From: JBEBGV01 sp040081265
GTDB lineage: Bacteria; Acidobacteriota; Vicinamibacteria; Vicinamibacterales; UBA2999
Reading direction: 5' to 3'
DNA: 64,000 nucleotides
NCBI GenBank assembly: GCA_040081265.1
Contig: JBEBGV010000013.1
Coordinates: 23,422-87,421 of the forward strand
Positions 49,625-57,207 of this stretch are shown here, piece after piece (positions within the stretch are counted from its first letter, which is position 1; the number at the start of each line of letters is the position of its first letter). The notes under the pieces were generated by a model that made no database searches, was not told the origin of the DNA, and was given only the letters and a program-made list of their open reading frames with translations. A program made the position numbers and the translations under genes.

Positions 49625-52600
49625 CTAGAAGTCGAAGGCGACGGTGAACTTCATCACGCGCGCGTTCAGAATCTCCGTCGGGCGGAGATAGGACGCGGCA
49701 GCCTGGTTGGCCGTGATGACAGCGTTGTTGTTGATCAGGTTGAACACGTCCCAGCTGATCGTGGAGCGCGCCCGGCCGAAGCGGATGACCTTGCCAAACC
49801 GCATGTCGAGCTCGTTGCGGCGGTCGAGGTAGTCCTGGTTCGGTTCGAGGAGCTGCAGGTTCAGCGAGGTCGTGCCCGTCGGCGCGCGGCCGAGGGTCGA
49901 GTTCGCGCCCAACGCCGCGGTGTTCGCCGTGATGACCGGCAGTACCGAGACGCCATTGACGTTGCGGAAGGTGCCCGAGATCTGCACGTCGAGCTTCGGC
50001 AGCGTGTAGGTGCCGAACGCCTTGATCTGCGTCAGCCACGGCTCTTCGTTGTGGCAGAAGGTGTCCGAGCGCTTGCCAGCCGGGAGGTTCTGGGCGGCGG
50101 TTGCGCCGATGTCGAGCATTTCCGGCAGCTTCGACACGATGTCGCAGTTGTCGGTCATCGTCCGGCCGGTGCTGACGCCGCCGTTGAGGACGAGGCCATT
50201 CTGAAGGCGAGCGTTGATGCCGAGGTCGACACCGTTCCAGTGCTCCTTCATCTCGCCCACGTCACCCGACAGCAGGTTCAGGTTGCTCACCTGCCCGACC
50301 TTGTTCGGGTTGACGTCATAGAAGCCGGCGATGCTGTAGTTGCCGCCGTTCGGCAGCCGCGCGTCTGCTGGCTGGTTGTAGGTGAACCGGGTGTAGTCGG
50401 CAGCGGTGGTCAGCGTGTTGTCCGTCACCTGGAAGTTCGCCCACACGCGGCGGAAGTAGCCCACGTCGATGGCCACGCGCGGCATCAGTTCATGCTGCAC
50501 ACTGGTCGTCAGCTCCCAGTTGGTCTGGCGGTGGTTGAAGCCGCTGATCAGGTCGGAGTCGTAACGGTCGCCAGCGGTGGCCGAACCGAACAGCAGGTTG
50601 CTCATCACGCCGCACTCGCCGTTGGCGGCGGTTGACGTCAGGTCGCACTGCGGCACGAAGTCCTGGTTCGCGTCCGCCCACGTGCGGGTCGCGGTGGTGA
50701 CAGCAGCCAGCACGGGGTTTGGACTGCGGCCGAGACCGTTGAGCGTCTGACCGAGCAGGTACTTGTTGAAGGCCACCTTGACGGCGGTCTTGCCGTTGCC
50801 GAACAGGTCGTAGGAAACGCCGCTGCGGTAGGTCAGGTCTCTCCAGCTGATGTTGTCGGCAGCCGGGAAGCTGATGTTGCGGTTAGGCGTGAACGGCGCC
50901 GGGCCCATCGTCTGATCAGGGAAGCTGGTGTTGAACATGTCGAAGCGGATCGCGCCCGCAATCGTCATCCTGTTCAGCGTCCAGCGATCCTGCGCATAGA
51001 GGCCCTGATCGGCGTCGAGGTTGGTCTTCGCCGTGAACGGCACCGCACGCTCGGTGATCTGGTTGGGAATACCGTTATTGAAGCGGTAGCTGCGGCCGTC
51101 GTTGAGCTGGTAGTTCACTTCCTTCAGATAGCCGTTGGTGCGGTTGTAGCCAAACTTGAACGCGTGCGAACCCGTCACGTAGGACGCGCCGACACGGAAC
51201 GCCAGGCTCGGTACCGTCGTGTTGTTGTAGACCGGGCCACGGGTGCGATACACGAGTCCGGTGCTCTGTTCGGTCACCGACACCAGCTGCGGCTGAATCG
51301 CCGCCTGGGCCTCGGTGAGCGAACCGGTGGACGAGCGCAGGTGCTGGTCGCCCCAGTTCTCGAACAGGTGCATGCCGACCACTTCGAGAAGCAGCTTGCT
51401 GGTCACCGGCGACGTCCACTCGGCGTGCTCCTGGCGGAGGCGCGGGAAACGACGATCACGGGCGGCTTCGGGGGCCAGCGTCGCGCTCATCTGCGACGGG
51501 CAGTTGCACCACTTGTCAGCCTTGTAGGTGCCGGCAATCTTGTTGCGCGGGCTCGCCTGCCAGGTGACGCGGATGCTGTTGTTGGACTGCTTGCCCTTGT
51601 TGACGCCGGGCTCGGTCGTGGGGACATAGGCCCACGCAGCCGGGTTGAAGGCGTTGGCGTTGGTAAACACCGGAGCCTCGTTGGCCACGTCGTTATAGCG
51701 GAACGACGCCCAGAACCACACCTTGTCACGCTTGAACGGGCCGCCGAGCGACTCGTTGACGTCATAGGAGTGCAGGATCTTGTTCGGCGTACCCAGGCCA
51801 CGAGCCCTGAGTTCGTCCGAGAAGTTGTCGCCCTGCAGGCTCTCGTTGGTCATCGAGAAGAACGCGGAATCCGCAAAGCGGTTGCCGCCATCCTTCGGGA
51901 CGAAGTTGACGCGCACGCCACCGGTCGGCAGGTCCGCGCCGAGCGACGTCGTGTCAACGGTGACCTCAGCCGCCGAACCCATGTCCGGGGTCTGGCCGCC
52001 GATGTTGCCACCGGCCTGGAGGGTCATCGTGTTGATGCCGTTGATGGTGATGCGCTGGTCGACGTTGCGGCTGCCGTGCACCGTCACGCTCTGACCGACG
52101 TCCTGAATCAACGAGCCGCCGACGTCATTACCACCACCCTGCGTGCCGGGAATCATGCGGGCCACGCCGAAGTAGTTGCGTGCGCTCGGCAGCGCATCGA
52201 TGGTGTCCGCGTTGAGCACGCGCTGCTGGGTCAGGGACTGGGTATCGACGACCGGCGCCTCACCCGTGACCGTGACCGTTTCTTCAAGGGCACCCACGCG
52301 GAGGTCCGCGTCGATGACGACCGTGCCGGAACCTGAGAGGGTCACGCCGTCGCGCTTGAATGTATTAAACCCCGCCAGCGTGAACGTGACGGTGTACGCA
52401 CCCGGTCGCAGGTCGACCAACTGGTAGCGTCCATTGCCGTCCGACACGACCGTGCGGACTTTTTCGATGAGGACTGGACTTGCTGCTTCGACGGTAACTC
52501 CGGGGAGTACCGCGCCCGAGGTGTCCTTGACCGTGCCGTTGATTGTGGCCTGTGCAAAGACCACCGAGGGCACCAACACCAGCATCGCGAACAGGCATGC

Positions 52601-52627
52601 GACGCTGAACTTCACGAATAAACGCAT
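49625..52627 (-). CDS. Oar-like TonB-dependent receptor 3
   Basis: A 1000-residue receptor; signal MRLFVKFSVACLFAMLVLVPSVVFAQ, carboxypeptidase-regulatory domain (NGTVKDTSGAVLPGVTVEAASP), ETVTVTGEAPVVDTQ, plug (MIPGTQGGGNDVGGSLIQDVGQ) and barrel ending TVAFDF. The ATG at 52625-52627 has GGAGG nearby. The plug region of about 200 residues is almost the same as receptor 2; the barrels differ more, as expected if substrates differ. It is the most upstream of the three tandem genes. Confidence 0.93.
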   Translation of the reverse strand: MRLFVKFSVACLFAMLVLVPSVVFAQATINGTVKDTSGAVLPGVTVEAASPVLIEKVRTVVSDGNGRYQLVDLRPGAYTVTFTLAGFNTFKRDGVTLSGSGTVVIDADLRVGALEETVTVTGEAPVVDTQSLTQQRVLNADTIDALPSARNYFGVARMIPGTQGGGNDVGGSLIQDVGQSVTVHGSRNVDQRITINGINTMTLQAGGNIGGQTPDMGSAAEVTVDTTSLGADLPTGGVRVNFVPKDGGNRFADSAFFSMTNESLQGDNFSDELRARGLGTPNKILHSYDVNESLGGPFKRDKVWFWASFRYNDVANEAPVFTNANAFNPAAWAYVPTTEPGVNKGKQSNNSIRVTWQASPRNKIAGTYKADKWCNCPSQMSATLAPEAARDRRFPRLRQEHAEWTSPVTSKLLLEVVGMHLFENWGDQHLRSSTGSLTEAQAAIQPQLVSVTEQSTGLVYRTRGPVYNNTTVPSLAFRVGASYVTGSHAFKFGYNRTNGYLKEVNYQLNDGRSYRFNNGIPNQITERAVPFTAKTNLDADQGLYAQDRWTLNRMTIAGAIRFDMFNTSFPDQTMGPAPFTPNRNISFPAADNISWRDLTYRSGVSYDLFGNGKTAVKVAFNKYLLGQTLNGLGRSPNPVLAAVTTATRTWADANQDFVPQCDLTSTAANGECGVMSNLLFGSATAGDRYDSDLISGFNHRQTNWELTTSVQHELMPRVAIDVGYFRRVWANFQVTDNTLTTAADYTRFTYNQPADARLPNGGNYSIAGFYDVNPNKVGQVSNLNLLSGDVGEMKEHWNGVDLGINARLQNGLVLNGGVSTGRTMTDNCDIVSKLPEMLDIGATAAQNLPAGKRSDTFCHNEEPWLTQIKAFGTYTLPKLDVQISGTFRNVNGVSVLPVITANTAALGANSTLGRAPTGTTSLNLQLLEPNQDYLDRRNELDMRFGKVIRFGRARSTISWDVFNLINNNAVITANQAAASYLRPTEILNARVMKFTVAFDF

Positions 52628-53119
52628 TCGACCGCCTCCAATGAATTTGACACGAGTGCCGTCACCGGGCATGACCTGCCCAGCTGACGACCCGTACAAA
52701 CTACCCGCCGACTTGCCCGAACGAACGTGCTACGAGGAAGAGTGCGTTCGAAACAACGAGTATGAAAGCGACCGACGTGCGAAGAGTTCCCGCGTAAAAC
52801 CCGGTTATATGAAGGGCGACCGCGGGATATGAAGAACAGGTCCGCGAAACGCCGCGGGGAAGGGTGTAGCGAAATCCGTTCCCGAAAATACAGAACCGGC
52901 AGTGACGGTTTCCTTAGGAAATACGCCGACACGCCGAAGCGGATTCAAGGATTTGGAAGGACTGGGGTGGTTCGAATTCAGCGTTTTGAATTCGGGCTAC
53001 CGAGGGAGCCGGGCAATTCAGGTATCGGACGGTCCCCTCTGCACCTACAGGGCGCCCCGAAATACCATAAAACTATCAATTCAAACTATCAATTCAATCT
53101 GATAAATGAATCTGTTGAT
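52628..53119. other. Intergenic region between receptor 3 and the carH operon
   Basis: 492 bp without a convincing gene; short open frames here have no family features. The half near receptor 3 is its likely leader, with GAGTATGAAAG and other purine-rich plus-strand sequence. The half near carH is AT-richer and includes a perfect 13-bp direct repeat (53071-53096) overlapping a predicted promoter for receptor 3. The carH stop is at 53120, so the carH transcript must end here; no classical terminator was found. Confidence 0.6.
53064..53092 (-). promoter_or_regulatory. Predicted promoter for receptor 3 within a 13-bp direct repeat
   Basis: On the minus strand TTGATA (53087-53092) and TATGGT (53064-53069) are 17 nt apart. 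The sequence AACTATCAATTCA occurs twice in tandem (53071-53083 and 53084-53096), overlapping the -35 and spacer, a place where a regulator could bind. This would give a leader of about 430 nt before the receptor 3 start. Confidence 0.5.
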
Positions 53120-54022
53120 TTATGCTCGGACAGCCGGCAGCGGGTTGCGCACGTCGATCGCAAACTGCGCCAGTGAGGGAACGACTCTCACGCCCCGTAC
53201 ACTCGGGGACCCCGCCCCCCCGGACCAGAGCTCGATGTCGTCCGGCAACAGGCGTCGCAACTCGACCAGATGCTTGCGTGCCTCAGACCGCGACAAGGCG
53301 GTCAGTCCAATGACAACCACGGCCACCCGGGCGCTCACGGCGGCCTGTGCGATGTCCTCGGCAGGAAGATCCGGCCCGAGATAGACCACCCCAACGCCGG
53401 CAGCCGCAGCCAGCAGTGCTGCCGACAGGATCCCGAACTCATGCCGCTCCCCTGGAGGGGTGGCAAAGAGAATCCCGCCCGCACGGGCGCTGCCACTCAC
53501 CACGCGTAAAAGGCTGCCGAGCGCGTGACCGATGATGGCCGATAACAGGTGCTCCTGACCCGGACGCAGCGTCCCTCGCTGCCACTGCTCGCCGATCACA
53601 CCGAGAACAGGGATAACGACCTCGGTGACCAGCGCAGAGGGATGGAGAGAGGCGGCGAGACGGCCGAACTCACCTTCGGCACGCGGCGCATCGTAATCAC
53701 GAACCGCGTCAAGCAACGCGTCCAGGAGCCCGGGCCCAGGGCTGGTGGCAGGGACAGCGGCGTGTGTCTTCGGGCTCAAGAGAGCTTCGACATCCTGGTT
53801 GGACAGCTGCGCGACCGTTCCGATTGCGTGGCCGTGCTGAACAGCCGTCCGCAGCAGCCGCAGCCGGTCGATGTCCCCGCGCGAATAGGCCCGTCCACGC
53901 CCAATACGTTGAGGCGTGACCGCCTTGTATCGCCGCTCCCAGGCGCGCAGTGTGTCGGGGGTCAGACCGGTCAGGCGGGCGGCGGCCTGCACTGGATACG
54001 TTCCATCGTGTTCGTCTGTCAC
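53120..54022 (-). CDS. carH: CarH-type B12-dependent photoreceptor/repressor (MerR-like)
   Basis: A 300-residue regulator. A MerR-type winged helix (about 8-75; YPVQAAARLTGLTPDTLRAWERRYKAV), a four-helix bundle (about 95-180) with Trp147, then Glu157-His158 in the W-X9-EH pattern diagnostic of CarH light sensors, and a cobalamin-binding Rossmann domain with GERHEFG (the His194 ligand in ExHxxG), VVIGLTALS and WSGGAGS. In this family adenosylcobalamin makes the tetramer bind DNA in the dark, and light breaks the Co-C bond and releases it. The GTG at 54020-54022 overlaps the DUF2177 stop; earlier in-frame codons are in that gene. Last gene of its four-gene operon. Confidence 0.9.
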   Translation of the reverse strand: MTDEHDGTYPVQAAARLTGLTPDTLRAWERRYKAVTPQRIGRGRAYSRGDIDRLRLLRTAVQHGHAIGTVAQLSNQDVEALLSPKTHAAVPATSPGPGLLDALLDAVRDYDAPRAEGEFGRLAASLHPSALVTEVVIPVLGVIGEQWQRGTLRPGQEHLLSAIIGHALGSLLRVVSGSARAGGILFATPPGERHEFGILSAALLAAAAGVGVVYLGPDLPAEDIAQAAVSARVAVVVIGLTALSRSEARKHLVELRRLLPDDIELWSGGAGSPSVRGVRVVPSLAQFAIDVRNPLPAVRA

Positions 54023-54426
54023 CCCCACCACCGCGTCGCCGACACGGCGAACCACCCGGCGCACGCGCACGCGACCGTACCCCACGCGATGTCGACGATC
54101 GTCAGCAGCGGCGACCACTCGCGCAGCGTGGCCAGATTCGTCAAGTCGTACACGCCATAGACTACCAGCCCAAACAACGCACCGTAGGCCGCAGCCCAGG
54201 CCGGCGAAGGCGACCGTGGCACCACGAGTCCCGCCGTGCCGGCAGCCAGAAGCACGTATACAAGTCCCGCCACCCACCAGATGGGCGCCAACCCGCCGTT
54301 GCTCGTGCGAGCAATCGGTCCGAGTTGCTCACGATAGAAGCCACCCATCACAACGCCCAGCCACAACCCGTCGAGGAGAAGGAAGGCACCCAGCGCGGAC
54401 ACAAACGGAATCCCCACGGTGATCAT
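54019..54426 (-). CDS. DUF2177 family membrane protein
   Basis: A 135-residue protein with four hydrophobic helices (MITVGIPFVSALGAFLLLDGLWLGVVMGGFY, IWWVAGLVYVLLAAGTAGLVV, AAAYGALFGLVVYGVYDLTNLATL, IVDIAWGTVACACAGWFA), matching the DUF2177 pattern including YGVYDLTN and the final DIAWG. Function unknown. The family often occurs beside CFA-synthase, DUF1365 and LitR/CarH genes. The ATG at 54424-54426 overlaps the upstream methyltransferase stop, and its TGA overlaps the carH start. Confidence 0.87.
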   Translation of the reverse strand: MITVGIPFVSALGAFLLLDGLWLGVVMGGFYREQLGPIARTSNGGLAPIWWVAGLVYVLLAAGTAGLVVPRSPSPAWAAAYGALFGLVVYGVYDLTNLATLREWSPLLTIVDIAWGTVACACAGWFAVSATRWWG

Positions 54427-55505
54427 CGCGTCTCTCCGCGCCTGAAGCGATAGTGAGCCACCACCCATTGCTGGCCACGTTCGTAGTTGAAGAGTTCAGC
54501 GCAGGCCATGAAGAACATCCGCCACCGAGTCCTCCAGCGCGTGACCTCCGCGCCACCATAGGTGGATGCAAGCACAGCGTCAATCGCGTCGCGGTGGGCG
54601 TCCATGTTGGCAAGCCACGCTTCGGCCGTGCGTGCGTAATGGGTGCCATCCTCGGTCCACTGCATGTCGAGTTCGAAGCCGCGCTGCACGCGCGGCAGCA
54701 GGGACAGCGAGGGCATGATGCCGCCAGTGAAGAAGTGCTGCGCCATCCAGTCCGCTCCGTCCCGAAGCTCATACGGATACGCAAATCGGAGATGCGCAAA
54801 CACGTGGATGAACAGCACCCCCTCTGGACGCAGCCAGCCGGCGATACGGTCGAACAGGAGGCGATGGTTGCGCAGGTGCTCGAACATCTCGACCGATACC
54901 ACGCGGTCGAACAGCTCACTCGCGACACCGAAGCGCTGGATGTCTTCGGTGACGACCGAAACATTGCCGAGCCCGAGCTGCCGAGCCCGCCGGTCGATGT
55001 ACGCCTTCTGACTGCGTGAGTTCGAGACGGCGACGATGGTCGCCTTCGGAAAGGCGCGAGCCATGTGCAGTGTGAGCGAGCCCCACCCGCAGCCCAGTTC
55101 GAGAATGCGCTGGCCATCCTCCAGTTGGGCTCTCGCACACGTCAGGTTCAACATCGCCCGCTCGGCGTCCTCGAGCGAGTGCACATCTTCGGTCCACAGT
55201 CCGCTGCTGTACTTCAGATGCGGCCCGAGTACCTGCTCGTAGAACGCCGCGGGCACCTCGTAGTGCTGCGCGTTGGCCGCATCGGTGTGTACGGCAATCG
55301 ACGAATGGCCACAGGTGCGTACGAATTGCTCGAAACGCGCCTGCTGCGCTGAAACCCCGCCCTCTGCCTGCTCAGCAAGCCTCGCCGAACAGATGCGCCG
55401 GATAGCCGCACGAACAACAGCATCGGGAATGAGACCCGACTCGACGACGCCGTCGTACCACCGCGAGACAACCACCGGGCGCTCTGCCGAGAGATCGACG
55501 CTCAT
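54423..55505 (-). CDS. Cyclopropane-fatty-acid-synthase-like SAM methyltransferase 1
   Basis: A 360-residue class I methyltransferase of the CFA/Mycolic-acid synthase group. SAM motif ILELGCGWGSLTLHMA, then VVSVEMFEHLRNH with the acidic residue, FIHVFAHL with the His, and YFR-type C-terminus. At the position of the CFA catalytic Cys (YSCAYW in E. coli) it reads YSSGLW, so Cys is replaced by Ser101. The N-terminal part is also shorter than in E. coli CFA. It may act on a different double-bond substrate or on another nucleophile. Its GTG/ATG-type start overlaps the DUF1295 stop. Confidence 0.85.
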   Translation of the reverse strand: MSVDLSAERPVVVSRWYDGVVESGLIPDAVVRAAIRRICSARLAEQAEGGVSAQQARFEQFVRTCGHSSIAVHTDAANAQHYEVPAAFYEQVLGPHLKYSSGLWTEDVHSLEDAERAMLNLTCARAQLEDGQRILELGCGWGSLTLHMARAFPKATIVAVSNSRSQKAYIDRRARQLGLGNVSVVTEDIQRFGVASELFDRVVSVEMFEHLRNHRLLFDRIAGWLRPEGVLFIHVFAHLRFAYPYELRDGADWMAQHFFTGGIMPSLSLLPRVQRGFELDMQWTEDGTHYARTAEAWLANMDAHRDAIDAVLASTYGGAEVTRWRTRWRMFFMACAELFNYERGQQWVVAHYRFRRGETR

Positions 55506-56302
55506 CTCGCCTCCCGCGGGAACCAGGGAACGAACGCGCTGGTGGTCCGTTGATACGACCGATACGCTTCACCTCTGCTGCGCAGCGCATGCGCTTCAGT
55601 GGCCGGGATGCCCGTCACCCGGAAGAGCAGATAGAGCATCAGCGCCGGGCAGGCCCAGGCGAGAGCACCAAACGGAGAGGCCGTCGCGGCCAGCGCATAC
55701 GCCACCCAGACCAGCCACTCGAAGAAGTAGTTGGGATGTCGTGAGTATCGCCACAGCCCGACCACGCAGACGCGACCGCGACTAGACGGCTCCGCCTTGA
55801 ACAGTTCCAGCTGGCGGTCCGCAATGGACTCGCCCACGAGCGCGACCAGCCACAGCCCGATCGCCAGCCACTCCGTGACACGAAGCGTCGGCCACGGGTC
55901 CATCACGGCCAGCGCGACAGGGGTCGAGAGCAGGGCGGCAATCAGAGCTTGAGCCTGGAAGAAGAGGAAGAACCGGAACGGCAGATTCGTCTGCCACGCC
56001 GTCCGCAGTTCGGTGTAGCGCGCATCTTCCGGACGACCGCGCACGCGGTCCCGCCACAGGTAAAGAGCCAGGCGCGATCCCCACAGGGCCATCATCCCGG
56101 AGACCAGCAGTCGCCGAACGGGATATCCGTTGCCCAGGACGCCATACGCGACAGCCATCACGGCCAGGCTCAAAGCCCAGCCTACGTCCACGACTCCGGC
56201 ATTGCCGGATCGCAGGTGCCAGAACCACAGGCACGCCATCAGTACGGCGGAGGCGATCCAGCCGGCGAGGAGCAGGTCGAACGGGAAGGGAGGTGAATTC
56301 AC
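55502..56302 (-). CDS. DUF1295 family membrane protein (steroid 5-alpha-reductase-like fold)
   Basis: A 266-residue membrane protein with about six helices (LLLAGWIASAVLMACLWF, VGWALSLAVMAVAYGVLG, FFQAQALIAALLS, VTEWLAIGLWLVALVGE) and the conserved C-terminal block GLWRYSRHPNYFFEWLVWVAYAL, which is typical of DUF1295/ICMT and 5-alpha-reductase proteins. Its role is unknown; reduction or methylation of a lipid is possible. It is the first gene of the minus-strand operon and starts with GTG (56300-56302) immediately beside the predicted operator, with no ribosome-binding site. Confidence 0.85.
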   Translation of the reverse strand: MNSPPFPFDLLLAGWIASAVLMACLWFWHLRSGNAGVVDVGWALSLAVMAVAYGVLGNGYPVRRLLVSGMMALWGSRLALYLWRDRVRGRPEDARYTELRTAWQTNLPFRFFLFFQAQALIAALLSTPVALAVMDPWPTLRVTEWLAIGLWLVALVGESIADRQLELFKAEPSSRGRVCVVGLWRYSRHPNYFFEWLVWVAYALAATASPFGALAWACPALMLYLLFRVTGIPATEAHALRSRGEAYRSYQRTTSAFVPWFPREAR

Positions 56303-56303
56303 G

Positions 56304-56336
56304 TTGTCAATGATATGTCATAGACAAGTATTTGAC
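56304..56336. promoter_or_regulatory. Candidate CarH operator: three tandem 11-bp direct repeats
   Basis: TTGTCAATGAT, ATGTCATAGAC and AAGTATTTGAC follow each other without gaps; neighbouring units agree at 7 of 11 positions (GT and GA strongest). Three 11-bp repeats is the layout of the T. thermophilus CarH operator. The block covers the likely -10 of the minus operon (TATCAT on that strand) and the likely -35 of the plus operon (TTGACG 56332-56337, with TATTCG at 56356-56361). Confidence 0.55.
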
Positions 56337-56367
56337 GACAAGCAGGTTGGAGTGCTATTCGTAGAGC

Positions 56368-57207
56368 GTGCTTTCACACCCTGAGACGACGCCGGGAGCT
56401 CGGTCCACCTGGCAGGAACGCGGTGCGGTGACGCGCTTTGCGCTCCTCCACCTGCTCGCGCTGTCGGCCCTCGCACTGCCATGGACACCCTCGGCGGGGT
56501 GGTGGCTCGCAGGCAGCTATCTCGTGCGGATGTTTGGCGTCACGGCGGGATACCACCGCTACTTCAGCCATCGCACTTATCGTCTGAGCCGGCCAGCCCA
56601 GTTCGCACTCGCCTTCCTCGCGCAAACATCGGGTCAGAAAGGGGTGCTGTGGTGGGCCGCCAACCACCGCCATCACCACCGGCACGCCGACGACCCCCAT
56701 GACATCCACTCCCCGGGCCGGCGCGGGTTTTTATGGGCTCACGTTGGATGGGTCGTTTCAGACGCCCACGTCGCGTACGACCAGACGAAGGTGACCGACC
56801 TCGCGCGCTTTGCCGAATTGCGGTGGCTTGATCGGCATCATTGGCTGCCGACCGTCGTGTTTGCCGCGGGCACGTGGCTCATCGGAGGCGCCACCGGCTT
56901 CGTGTGGGGTTACCTCGTCGCGACCGTTGTGCTCTACCACGCCACCTTCGCCATCAACTCGGTGGCACACATCTGGGGGACGCGGCGCTTTCCCACTGCG
57001 GACCAGAGCCGCAACAACTGGCTGCTGGCGCTCGTGACTCTGGGCGAGGGGTGGCACAACAACCACCACCACTGCATGACGAGTGCAAAGCAGGGTTACC
57101 GATGGTGGGAACTCGACCTCACGTGGATCGGACTTCGCGCCCTGTCAGCTGTTGGTATCGTGAGCGGCCTGCGTTGCTTTCCGCGTCCCCTGCGGAGGGC
57201 CGCGTGA
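56368..57207 (+). CDS. Acyl-lipid/acyl-CoA desaturase (membrane di-iron)
   Basis: A 279-residue desaturase with four or so membrane helices. The three His boxes are complete: HRYFSH (GYHRYFSHR), then NHRHHHRHAD, and GWHNNHHHC near the C-terminus. It would introduce a double bond, most simply at delta-9, into a fatty acyl chain, which is the substrate of a CFA-type enzyme. It is the first gene of the plus-strand operon; GTG 56368 with a predicted transcription start close by, so it may be leaderless. The stop overlaps the amine-oxidase start. Confidence 0.9.
   Translation: MLSHPETTPGARSTWQERGAVTRFALLHLLALSALALPWTPSAGWWLAGSYLVRMFGVTAGYHRYFSHRTYRLSRPAQFALAFLAQTSGQKGVLWWAANHRHHHRHADDPHDIHSPGRRGFLWAHVGWVVSDAHVAYDQTKVTDLARFAELRWLDRHHWLPTVVFAAGTWLIGGATGFVWGYLVATVVLYHATFAINSVAHIWGTRRFPTADQSRNNWLLALVTLGEGWHNNHHHCMTSAKQGYRWWELDLTWIGLRALSAVGIVSGLRCFPRPLRRAA

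Noticed and set aside
52829..53176. Possible small gene between receptor 3 and carH
   Set aside because: The 115-codon frame overlaps the carH 3' end, has no ribosome-binding site and no recognisable feature, and the region looks like a leader and promoter.
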